In this document: positions 34,189 through 44,371 of the stretch, in pieces
Numbering within the stretch: the first letter of the stretch is position 1
Layout of the letters: each line of letters starts with the position of its first letter
Assembly: GCA_009193035.1 (NCBI GenBank)
Contig: SWDT01000006.1
Span: 186,001 to 250,000, forward strand
Direction of reading: 5' to 3'
DNA from: Halicephalobus mephisto
Lineage: Eukaryota > Nematoda > Chromadorea > Rhabditida > Panagrolaimidae
DNA: 64,000 nucleotides
Translations under genes and position numbers: made by a program
The notes under the pieces: model-generated
Databases searched by the model: none
The model's input: the letters and a program-made list of their open reading frames with translations, nothing else
What the model was told of the DNA's origin: nothing

Positions 34189-35724
34189 TCACCTACTTAA
34201 GACATTTAAGAACTTGGGCTGATTGGTGCTGGCAACCCGGTGGGTTAATCCTAATCCTCGTTTTATGTTGTTCCGGATGGACTTGTTCATCGCTAAAGAG
34301 ATTACTGTAGTTTTGGAATTTTTGATGTAAGGTTTACCTAGGTAGATGATTGAGGGACAGCCGTGGGCACAGAGCCAGGAGTAGCTTCCGGCTAGAATTA
34401 TGTACTCAGAGACGGGGAAGAACTGCTCGTAGATGTAGATCCCTGCGGCTAGGGCGTTGAAGATGCAGATGATGAACACTTGGATGAATGATTGCTTCTG
34501 GGATTCTGTTCGTTGGAAACTTTGGATCAAGTGGGATTTCTTCATGAGGATCATAATGAACACAGTGTACAAAATTGTCAATCCGAAAAATACGGTAATG
34601 TTGTGGGCTACGTGGATGACGTTCATATATCTGACTTGAGTGTCTTCAAAGTACCCCTGGTGGGGGTTCAGGTACCAACTGACATAGATCCCGTTGAAGA
34701 GGATTGGCTTGAAGAAAATGACGAAGATGAAAGCATGGATCGTGGGGAACAAGAGCCAGAAGAAGGTCTTCTTTCCTCCGAAGAACCGATTGCACATGGC
34801 CGGATCGTACATCTCCATACAACGATTCAGGGCCAGAACCATCCCGGCGTCGGATTGAGCCGCCCACAGACCTGAAAACTGTACATTCTGATGTCTGTGA
34901 CGAACATGTTCTACTTTGCAGGTCATTTCTCATATTTAGGGTTATTTGACATTTCTGTCCCAAGCATTTATATTCCAATTTCAGAATTCCAACTGAACAA
35001 AAAGCACTTAAATACAGTAATACGACCCACAGATTCTGGTTCTGAAATCCGGATCAGAAGTTACCTTTCAGAATCCAGGTTCTGGAGACTAATTCTGGAT
35101 TTTAAAGATATATCAAATTTTATATAAAAACTTTATTTAAAAAAGTGGAAACTTACTTAAAATGCTATATAACGAATGTAAAGTTATTTAAAATGGTTTT
35201 TTAATTTTTAGATTAAAGTTGCAAAAATTGGGAAATGGATGCTTGGGACAGAAACGTTCATTACGGTATTTAGACACCACTATTTACTGATTTTACTGAA
35301 CTTTAAGGAGAGAAACAGATTTGATTGGTTTCTGTGGTACTAATAACGAAAGAATCAAAAAAATAAGAAATCAACACTTACAGAGTCCGAATATTCCTAG
35401 TAGATAGATTGCAGTGGGGTGGCTACAGAAGACCTCCCCGGTTATCGAGAACAGCCCCGTGAACCCCCCGTTCATGATCATACAGAGGACGTCCACGATG
35501 CCCATGTAGAACATAATCTTGTAGCAACTCTGCTGGTAGAACGCTGGTTTCTTCATGACGACCAAGGACGGTATGTACAGTATCTCGAAAATGAGGAACA
35601 TGGCGATCATGCTGGCCCCGACGAGCGGGTGCTGTCTCTGACTCAAGGGGATGGAATCCACGTCGTAGAAGGAGCAGTTGTACAGTAATTCGTACTCATC
35701 CCTTCTCCAGAGGAAGAGATCCAT
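34189..35724 (-). CDS. Srt-class seven-transmembrane chemoreceptor
   Basis: Three exons (35724-35382, 34871-34338, 34292-34189) give 326 aa, the usual Srt length. The N-terminus has YNCSFYDVDSIPLSQRQHPL, typical of Srt receptors, followed by seven hydrophobic segments. Other family-like blocks are CYKIMFYMGIVDVLC, ALNRCMEM at the end of TM3 and QSFIQVFIICIFNALAAGIY in TM6. The last intron (34293-34337, 45 nt) could be read through, but splicing restores the conserved end IIYLAMNKSIRNN, so I infer it is removed. The receptor is presumably sensory-neuronal; the ligand is unknown. Intron 1 is about 510 bp and AT-rich. A TATA-like gtatatatatatc lies about 40 bp upstream of the ATG. A decayed copy of its first exon and promoter lies at 37648-38030. 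Confidence 0.88.
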
Positions 35725-36026
35725 GGTAGATTACTCAGATTGTCTCGGGAATACGTATATATATATCAGTAAAACAATAGACGGCCCACTTAGAAAAATG
35801 TCTTTTCTTCTCACGGTTAGAAGAAACGTGACGAACCCGTAAGCTCTCCTTTTTGAATACACGGATTTATCGTTAAGTACAAAAAGACAAAATGAATTTT
35901 TTATTTCCGCTTAACATGAAAAATTGTAATAATCTCAGTTCCCGTATTTTTAAAGAAGTTCACGTCTTTTATTTGCCGAGCATTAAGAAGGATTGTCCCT
36001 ATTTACATTCTTTGGCACATGGAAAA

Positions 36027-37205
36027 TGACTACTTTCATATTTTTAAAAAGCACTTAGAATGGGGTAATCGGATCCGTAGATTCTCAATCTTAGGTCACA
36101 ATTGAGGATTAGTCTGTAGAATCCTGGACTCTGGTATTTGAGGCTTTATAAATCCGTTACATGAAGTTTAATCGACTTTGTTTTTCTTAAGTAATATCCA
36201 CTCCTGAAATTCCCAACTTTCCTTTGCACATTGTCGGGACAGAGAACTAAACTAGAAAGAGAGGAGTTGAGGCGATAGTCTGAATATCAGGGAGTGTAGA
36301 ATACTGTAGGACATGAGTGAGATTCACGATTGTCTTGTAAGTTGAAACTTATTATGTGGATGCTAAGACAGAAAACATACTAGAAAAAAGGATATGAAGC
36401 GATAGCCTGAATATCAGGGAGTGTAGAATACTGTAGGGCATGAGTGAGATTCACGATCGTCTTGTTTGAGAGATATATAATATTGTTATCTCTGCCTCGT
36501 TGTTTTGGTAATCATTATTAATCCATTTCTGTTTTCTATCTTAATACATCAATTGCTGAAATCGTACCTTATTGGAAGATCCCAAAATTCATTGCTCTTT
36601 TTCGTCAACTTCAGCCATTTAGATATCCCTCCGTCAAGGCTAAATTTCTTATATATCAGTAATCCTTAATGTCGTTTATAAACCACTATGGCACAAAGTG
36701 TCAGCACTATGTACCGTAAGAAACGGAAAGAAGAAAAAACGGATTTTGAAGGTCATTTGAAGGGATATTAGCAATTTTTTTGACTTCTTAGAAGACCGTT
36801 AAAATTGGTTTTCTTAATTTAACTTTTAATAAGATACAATCTAAATTAGCGCCCTGTATTCGTCTGTAAAGAACCTCAAGAGTTGCTAATATATGTAAAA
36901 TCGAACATCTGCATTTGTTGTCTAAATAATAATCCTTAACGACAAAAACCACTACCCTTCAGAATCCCTTCTCAGAACAAGGCTTCAGATGTCTGTATCC
37001 GAAGAAAACCTGGGGATTTTGAACGGCATATACTGTTGAAAGAAAAAAACAAAATTAGTTGAATTTTATCCGGTGGAATTGAGATCTCAAACTTCAGAAT
37101 CAAGAATTTTGCAGGCTAACCCTCAATTCTAACTGCATATTTGGAATCTACGGATTTGACTATCTCATTCTAATTCTTGTAAAAAGCTGAAAATAGTCAC
37201 TTTTT
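36027..37205. repeat. Imperfect inverted repeat with arms of about 180 bp
   Basis: The left arm (about 36027-36210) matches the reverse complement of about 37020-37205: gatccgtagattc, caattgaggattag and gactttgtttttctt find inverse partners. The arms are well diverged. Between them lies the dispersed element at 36238-36541. The arrangement suggests an old foldback-type or non-autonomous transposon. Confidence 0.6.
36238..36541 (+). repeat. Dispersed element, inverted partner of 20313-20606
   Basis: It starts ggacagagaactaaactag and ends near tctgttttctatc, and carries two sub-units of about 120 bp, each with gcgatag, ctgaatatcagggagtgtag and atgagtgagattcacga. The match to the other copy is close throughout. 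Confidence 0.85.
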
Positions 37206-37647
37206 CTTAGATCAAAAAATACACAAAGTTACGTAAAATTCGTCTTCATTTTTGTAGATAAACTTTCAAATTTTATATTGTTTGTAATTAGTCAGATTCT
37301 GACATAAATCTTTCTCCTAATCACTACACAAGGTTAGACAACAGGAGATTTACTTTAACAGAATTTTTATGGGGATGAAAACTGAATAAACTTTTGAAAT
37401 TGCATTTTATAAAAAATAAATTTAATTAAATAATTAAAAGTTTGCCATCGGTAAACACAATTTCTAAGTTAATTTTGTTTTTATTTTTCAAATAAGAATC
37501 ATTTTTTCGAGATAGAAATGTTACATAACCGAAACAAAGCGTCGGTACTTGAAGCATTGGATGACGAACTTTCTAGAATTTAAAATTCGTGTTGAATATT
37601 TATTTTTAATTCTTTAATAATAACTTAATTAAGACGTTGATGGATAG

Positions 37648-38030
37648 AATGGACATATTATTGGTGGCTCCGATGGATGGGTGCTGTCTCTGACTCAAGG
37701 GGATGGAATCCACGTCTTAGAAGGAGCAATTGTACAGTAATGCGTATTTATTCCTCCTTTAGAGGAAGAGATCTATGATAAATTAGATTGTCTCGGGAAT
37801 ACATATATACAGTAGAACTTGAATACAAGATACCCCCGTTGTAACATATCTCATATTATAGCACACAGTGTGAGTGAGTTTGGTTAGTCTGTCTCCGAAT
37901 TTACCCCGGCTATGATATATCCTTTCTTACAACATACGCTTTGACCGGTCTCAAGAGGGTACTTTATACCCAAGTTCTACTGTATATATTAGTAGAACAA
38001 TAAACAACTCACAAAAAATGTTTTTTATCT
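37648..38030 (-). pseudogene. Decayed duplicate of the Srt-like first exon and promoter, interrupted by a MITE
   Basis: Plus-strand 37676-37809 aligns to 35632-35762 (gtgctgtctctgactcaagg and ggatggaatccacgtc are exact), and the alignment resumes after the MITE with agtagaacaataaac against agtaaaacaatag. The start codon is lost (ATG became ATA), and further substitutions and indels break the frame. Only the N-terminal end and promoter were copied or survive. Confidence 0.85.
37810..37982 (+). mobile_element. MITE with 12-bp terminal inverted repeats and TA target duplication
   Basis: The ends are CAGTAGAACTTG and CAAGTTCTACTG, perfect inverses, with TA on both sides. The 173-bp element has no coding capacity. 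The receptor promoter at about 35755 is the matching empty site. CAGT ends with TA duplication fit the Tc1/mariner superfamily, pogo/Tigger branch; that subfamily is my inference. Confidence 0.88.
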
Positions 38031-38208
38031 CCTTATTAGAAAACAAGATATATTACGTTAGTTGTTTTCTTTAACTACACAATTGCACTACTACATTTGA
38101 AAAACAATTTTTGTATTTTTGTGGAACGGAAGGAAATTTAGTAGCCCTAATTTTGATAATTATAGGGCTGCGTATTTTTTATTTCATCAGCGTTAATTAA
38201 AATAAAGT

Positions 38209-39146
38209 TTAGCTTTTGAATCTGTTGACAAAAACAGCAGAACGAGGAGGACAGGGGCAGTAGGCTCCGTCGTGGCCGGGGATTCCTGGGTTTCCTGCGA
38301 TACCTGGCTTTCCGTCGGATCCGGCTTTTCCGGGATTTCCTGCTGGTCCAATGGGGCCGGTGGGACCTTCTTGACCGGGTTTGCCGTCTTTTCCTTTTTC
38401 TCCAGCTTTTCCGGGTGGTCCGGGTTTTCCTGCAGGACCTTTGGGTCCGGGTTTGCCCTTGCCTTTTTTCCCGTTCTTCCCTGGAATTCCTTTCTTTCCT
38501 GGGGCTCCAGCTTTTCCGGGAGGTCCGGGATCTCCAGCAGGACCTGGTTTCCCTGGAGGACCTGCTGGTCCCATTTCTCCCACAGGTCCACGTTCTCCAT
38601 TTGGACCAGGAGATCCGGGAGGTCCATCGGGGCCAGGGGATCCAGGGGGACCGGCGGGGCACTGAAAAAGAAGTGGTAAGGAGGACGGGAGGGGTGACTG
38701 ACCTTGATGCAGGAGGTGTCGAGAGGGGGACAGGTGACGGGGGCGTAGGTGACGGTGTTGTCGTCGCCACGAGGCCCCTTCTCGCCGGGCATCCCGGGGA
38801 CACCGGGTTGTCCGGGAGGACCAGGGGGGCCGGGGGGACACCGCGGCTTGACCGGCTCGCACTGACACCAGGAGGGCAGCCCTGAGAAGTTCTGTCTCTT
38901 CCGTCTGAACACGGACTCGAAGGGGTTCTCTCGGGGTCTGGACGGCGGGGTCACCGACATCTGCACCTCCATCAGCTCAGTCCATGCCGAGTCCGTCTCC
39001 ATCCGGAACACCTTCACTCCATCCTCCACCTCAACCACCGTCTCATTTATCGTCTCGTAGATCCCGGGGATGACAGCAAGACAAGCAATGATAGCCAAAG
39101 TAGAACACGTGGAGGCGATGCCTACCACGATCTTTACGTCGTTCAT
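38209..39146 (-). CDS. Cuticle collagen (intact)
   Basis: Two exons (39146-38703, 38661-38209) separated by a 41-nt intron give 298 aa. The N-terminal nematode cuticle collagen domain (residues about 5-60) has a membrane/signal segment, then [15 protein letters not shown] subtilisin-type processing site RRKRQ follows at about residue 85. A short Gly-X-Y block ([20 protein letters not shown]) comes next, then a Cys-flanked break ([10 protein letters not shown]), then one long Gly-X-Y domain and a Cys-containing end ([10 protein letters not shown]). Such proteins trimerise in the ER and are cross-linked into the cuticle, usually in moult-timed pulses. The start is the ATG at 39146, 35 nt after a TATA box; the in-frame ATG at 39230 lies upstream of that box. 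The block 38604-39075 is nearly identical to the collagen at 44372-45298. Confidence 0.92.
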
Positions 39147-39180
39147 TTTCCAAAATCTTTTGAAAATATTAAGAAAACGG

Positions 39181-39188
39181 CTTTTATA
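39181..39188 (-). promoter_or_regulatory. TATA box of the collagen gene at 38209-39146
   Basis: TATAAAAG on the minus strand lies 35-42 nt upstream of the ATG at 39146, which puts transcription start about 10 nt before the ATG and argues for that start codon. Confidence 0.65.
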
Positions 39189-41777
39189 GGATGAATTCCG
39201 GATCTTTGGCAAATCTTGTTTTACGAACATTTTCCTCCTCTCCGTCGTTTTTATACAATTGTAACGATTTCCACGACAAAGGATAATCCCTTTAACGCGT
39301 TTCTCTTGACAGAAGAATCCTCATTTTCGCATTGTTTAGCAAGAATCAAGGAGGCAAAACCGGTTTTCCTCAAATGGACACATTCCTCGGATTTCGGACT
39401 CTTCTCGGATCCACAAAAATAGTGTGACATAATGGGATAATTTGATGGCTTTCGTGCCACAGGCATCGGGATCTGAGGATAACGATGGATCCCAAATCCA
39501 GGGAAGTTGTGCTGAAAAATAAAAATTGTAGAGATTTATCATTTTTAAAGTTTTTATTGGTAGAGTTCACAGAGGTCCGGCTTAGAAAAAACAACTAAAT
39601 ACAGAATGATACGTGTTTTAATAAAAAAATAAAGAAATCCAATGGATTTTAAATAAAAACTAAAATATACTTGGCTCTCTGTGGAGGTAGCTGTCGGTAC
39701 TAATTCGGAGGAAAAATTAACTTTTTCCAGAATAATCTAATTTTGCAAAAAAAATAAAAATGGTTGAAAACAACGATTTTCTGTAAAAAATTTCATTCTT
39801 GATTTTCCGAATTTTTCGAAACATTTATTAAATTTTTTTTCAAAAAATTGATTTTAAATATTTGGAAATTCGATGTTTAAAATCTTCAACGAAGTTCGAT
39901 GAAATTCTAGAAGAATTAACCCATGAAGATTAATCTCATTTTTAAAGTAGAAAATTCTGCGAAAACCATTGTTCTAAAATAGTTCCATTTTTGATGGAAT
40001 TTATCTTTTTCATTGATCGGTTAATTTTTAAAAATGAATCTTCCTATTTACAGTAACTTTTAAAATCTTAGATTTAAATAAAATTCTTATAAAAATCAAA
40101 ATGACAAAAAAACGATTAAAACTAATCCATCAAAAATCGCAACATGCTGGATTTAATGATTTTTTTGTTTTTCGATGGAAAATTAAAAACCAGTAATATT
40201 TTTTGCCGCAAAATTCCATTAATCTCGTGTGCAGAGAAGTACGTGACATTCCCGAAGACTGGAATTCTAATAAATGTAGTTTCGTCGTTGGTACTCAATG
40301 ACCGGATTATGACGGCACTTATGAATTACCAAAAATAATTCTAAATTAAACAACGGTGAAAAATTAACAAAGAATAAGATCATTGTCAAATTGCAGAAGG
40401 GATAATCCTCCATTTCTTGAGTCCACTTAAATGTCATCCGATTTTCCGAAACCACTTCTAATACGGTATTTCGGAGTCATGTCGAGCTAACCTTACGTCC
40501 GAAGCCATGTCGTTGATTGTTGCTTGATTTTCACACAAAATTGCCGGCTTTTCAGATTGAAATTATCTTTAATTTTCGACAAAATTTAAAAAAATTCCAA
40601 ACATAATTTTCAAAATTTAAATAAAAAATTCCAAAGAATTTTTAAAATTTAATTGAAATAAAAAATGTTAAATTAGTATAAACATGATTTTAAACACTTT
40701 AATTGTTTCTTGGTATTGAACAATTATTAAAAATTACATTTGTAGAAATGCGTAATTTAAAAAATAAAGGGTAATTTTCTTTTTGTAATCCGCAACGTTG
40801 GTATTTTGTAAGTAATTACTTCATAAATTACTTTTTACATTAAGATACAAGACATTTACAAATTACTGCATTCCAATTTCCATATTTTGAAATATCAATT
40901 GAAAAATAAAAAACAAATTTTTTCAAACTCATTAAATCCTTTAGGAATTTTATAACATTAGAAAAATGGTACATCTGGTGACTTGTTTTTGTGCTTTTAG
41001 AACAGTTCTGAAAATTCACATTGAAAAATTTCATAATAAATCTAATTTTTTGATTTTTATAATAGTGATTTTCCTGTTCGTTGGTTTGACTCGGCTGTAC
41101 AAGTTGCTCCCCTTCAACTCGCGCTAATTTCGACATTCTTTTTTAAATCAGTTTTTTTCCTAACTGACAAGTTAATCCAACTACCGAAAAATTAATATAA
41201 AAACGAAAGAATAAATCTTGCGAAATACAAGGGAGGAAATGTCGCTGGGAAGCAACCGTTCGACTTGCCTGATACATGTGTGTCTCAGCGCGAAAAAACG
41301 CTCCAGGAGGTGATTACCTCACGAAATCCCGATTCGGGATGCAGATAAGCAACTTTTCGTCAACATTTGGTTTACGAATTTCCCATATTTCCTGATTGCT
41401 TAGATGAAAATCCCTAACTAAATAAGAATGATACTTTCCTGATGGAAATCCAGATTCTGCATTCGTCTTTACTGAGATAAACGAAATCCTTAATGCGGAT
41501 TTTGGGTTTCAAAAACTGCTGCAAATTGAGACTGACAACTGAAGGAACGATATCCGTCCGAACTAATTTGTTTCTCAATTGTTTTTAGTAACAGTCAATC
41601 AAAGACGGATTATTTTTATGGGCTCGCCCACGCAGGTCTGGATGTCAACGAGAGTGCAAAAGTGATAGTCCCTGGATGTATAGAGAGAACCGGATCGCCT
41701 GCGGGAGCTGGAAACGTGGGTTTCTGGAGAACCTTTGCGGATATCGCCGCTGGCCGCAAACAATTTTCTAGGGCGGA

Positions 41778-41789
41778 CTCTCGCGAGAG
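41778..41789. promoter_or_regulatory. CTCTCGCGAGAG palindrome in collagen promoter
   Basis: A perfect 12-bp palindrome centred on TCTCGCGAGA lies 76 bp upstream of the ATG at 41865. The TCTCGCGAGA core is a known promoter element in vertebrates; whether a nematode factor reads it is unknown. Confidence 0.45.
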
Positions 41790-41817
41790 ATGTGGGTCGA
41801 TCGAATTCTCCCGAATC

Positions 41818-41825
41818 TATTTAAG
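41818..41825 (+). promoter_or_regulatory. TATA-like box of the plus-strand collagen
   Basis: TATTTAAG is 47 nt before the ATG at 41865, with ordinary spacing for a collagen core promoter. Confidence 0.55.
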
Positions 41826-41864
41826 CAATTGTCGTGATTCTTTCTGCATCCATTCAAGCTCAAG

Positions 41865-42801
41865 ATGGTGGAGCAAGACGGCCGTTTGAAGGCCTACAAG
41901 TTTGTTGCCTATTCGGCAGTTACTTTCTCTGTTGTGGCGGTTCTCTCCGTTCTCGTCACTCTCCCCATGGTGTACAACTACGTGAACCATGTTCGCCGGC
42001 AGATGCACCACGAAATCAACTTCTGCAAGGGTTCCGCCAAGGACATCTACGTGGAGGTGAACCACATGAAGAACACCCCCGATGTCCCTGCTAACCGTAC
42101 TGCCCGTCAGTCCGGGTACGACGCCGTGAACCCTGCCCCCAACCTGAAGTGCGAGGGATGCTGCCTCCCCGGTCTCCCTGGACCCCAAGGAGCCCCCGGA
42201 AAGAACGGACGTCCCGGAAAGCCCGGAGCCCCCGGACAGCCCGGAACTCCCGGAAAGCCCCCTACTGCCCCTTGCGAACCCACCACTCCTCCTCCCTGCA
42301 AACCCTGCCCTCAAGGTTGGTGTCCTTCTGTTGAACCCATTCATCTCTGATTTCAGGACCTCCCGGCCCACCTGGACCCCCAGGATCTCCGGAGACCCAG
42401 GACCGGCTGGATCCAACGGCAGACCCGGATCAGATGGAACTCCCGGATCCCCCGGACCTCGTGGACTCCTGGACCCCCTGGAGAGGCTGGACCTCAAGGA
42501 CCTCCTGGAGAACCCGGAGTCCCCGCTCAATCCGAACCCCTCACCCCTGGAGAGCCCGGAGAGCCTGGAGACCAAGGACCACCCGGACCTCCCGGTCCTC
42601 CCGGAGAGCCCGGCAAGGACGGACTCCCGGGGAACCCGGACCCAAGGGTCTTCCTGGCCCGACGGTCTTCCCGGAACCGACGGACAGCCTGGTCCCGCCG
42701 GTCCCGGTCCTGCTGGAGGCCCCGGAGAGAAGGGTATCTGCCCCAAGTACTGTGCTCTCGATGGAGGAGTCGTTTTCTTCGAAGATGGAACTCGTCGTTA
42801 A
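41865..42801 (+). CDS. Cuticle collagen with four apparent 1-nt frameshifts
   Basis: Exon 1 (41865-42315) codes for an intact N-terminal cuticle collagen domain (membrane segment at about 12-35, then [17 protein letters not shown]), a processing site RTAR, Cys-Cys and a Gly-X-Y block. A 41-nt intron (42316-42356) follows. Exon 2 starts in frame with Gly-X-Y, but the repeat then jumps frame four times, each time as if one base were missing at a C/G run: near 42388-42392, 42466-42470, 42624-42630 and 42656-42661. Between the breaks every segment is good Gly-X-Y, and the end ([11 protein letters not shown], then stop at 42801) is sensible. Clean coding between breaks argues for consensus base-call errors rather than decay, but a young pseudogene cannot be excluded. 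It carries no block shared with the other two collagens. Confidence 0.75.
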
Positions 42802-44371
42802 ATCATTTTCGGGCCCCTTGCAAGAACCAGGAGTCTCATCTAATTTTGAATTTCATAAATTATTTGACGTGCTCGCGTTTCTCGCTCTTCTTGAGGTTGT
42901 TCTTTGTCCAACGAGGACTCCCGGGAGGAGGGTACGCCATTCGGGTGCACGAATATCATCTCTTGTCAATAAATAAAAAATCATTAGAATTTGTTCTGAT
43001 CAACAGGGGAATTTCGTCATCAAACCTGATTTCGGTCAAAAACAAGGAGATCCGCATAGCAGTGGCGGTTTTCCCACTTTTGCTTTCGGGAGTTGCTGGA
43101 ATGCAGTTCAGATGGACCCAATCCGTGCAAATCCCATCATCGAAGTGATTTCCAAACGGGTACGGAGTGATTTGATTAGGAAAATTAAATTTCTTGAATG
43201 AAAGGAAAAAACACTGCCAGGGATCTCGTTATCCGACGATTCGAGTCGACCACGATCAAGATGCTCAAAAATCAGAAATACTTCTAAAAATCCCCTCGAT
43301 GTTCATTTTTGGAAAGTTCTGGAAAAACACGAAATTTAATATTTTAAAAATTTCCATTCATTTTTGAAAAGTTCCAAAAATTTGAGATTTTTCAAAATTT
43401 CAGAAAATTCTAAAAATTTCTATTAAATTTTAGATTTCTAATGTTTCACAAAATCCTAAAATTTTTTAAAATTTTCATGCAAATTTAAATAATTCCTAAA
43501 ATTTTGGAATGTTTTAAAAATTTTCATGATATTCTGGAAAATTTCAGAATCTTCCGTCAGATGTTAGAAAACTTCATGGAATTCTGCAAATGTTCATTAA
43601 ATTTTAGAGCTCCCGAAACTCATAAAACTCAACAATTTCAAAAATTTCCACTAAATCCTAAAAGATATCTGAAATCGTCATGAGATTCTCGAGGATTTCC
43701 GGATTCTAGGATATTTCGTGGAAATTTGAAAATCATTAAATTTCATAATTTTGAAAATTTCATTTAAATTTTAAAAATTCGAAATTTTTGCAAATTTTTA
43801 TTAAAAAAAATTAAATTTTCAAAAAACTTTTTTCCTCTTTTTTTCAAAACCGTCGTAATCCATTATTTTTGCAACAAATTTCGATCGATTTTTCTTTTTT
43901 CATTTTCTTGTCACCTGGAATCTACTTCATAAATGGGATATTAAAGGAACTGCGATAAACTTTGAGAAATCTGGTTGATTTTTATCTTTTCGCACCTGCT
44001 CGACACCATTACCACAATTTTTTAAGCAAAATCCAGGTCGACTGTTTTTTCTGGAATAGTATCGCTGTCGGGATTTCACTTTTTGGGGGATGTTTTATCC
44101 GTTTCAAAAACTCGACTAAATTCTTCGATCTCGGTCTCGACGCGGTCGATTTCTTTTTTTTCATCTTCGGTAAGTTCGGATTTGTTTTTCATGTACGGTA
44201 GATGGACGAAGATGTACAAAATTTGACAAATATCGAAAGTAAAAAAGGTTAAAAATCATCGAAAAAAGCATTAAAGCAATAAAAAAGTTATTCGTGTCAG
44301 GACCTAGATTCAGCAATTCCCTTTGTTTCATTTGAAACATTTATTGATCGATCGACAATGACAATTTTCGG
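42802..44371. other. Intergenic region with degenerate short-period repeat
   Basis: About 43260-43800 is a long stretch of diverged copies, roughly 25-35 bp each, built from aaattctgg/aaatttcca-type words. The remainder is AT-rich with no supported gene. Confidence 0.5.

Larger units (their letters stand above)
35725..38208. other. 2.5-kb intergenic region of nested repeats
   Basis: It contains a long imperfect inverted repeat (36027-37205) with the 304-bp dispersed element inside it, a diverged direct repeat (about 36655-36790 against 36930-37020, sharing aatccttaa.g and a ttttgaa.g block), a duplicate of the Srt-like first exon, and a MITE. No functional gene was seen. Confidence 0.6.
39147..41864. 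other. 2.7-kb region between divergent collagen genes
   Basis: It is mostly AT-rich. The minus strand has protein-like patches at about 40122-40258 (reading IPVFGNVTYFSAHEINGIL), 40390-40475 (SENRMTFKWTQEMEDYPF) and 41060-41136 (from an ATG, MSKLARVEGEQLVQPSQTN). I could not join them with consistent phases, so a decayed or wrongly resolved gene is possible. The last 150 bp hold the promoter of the plus-strand collagen. Confidence 0.4.

Noticed and set aside
38272..38885. Long plus-strand open frames over the collagen
   Set aside because: Reverse complement of Gly-X-Y codons is naturally stop-free; the minus strand has the cuticle collagen domain.
41817..42746. 309-codon minus-strand open frame across the plus-strand collagen
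   Set aside because: Same artefact of collagen codons; no domain, and the plus strand has an intact N-terminal collagen module.
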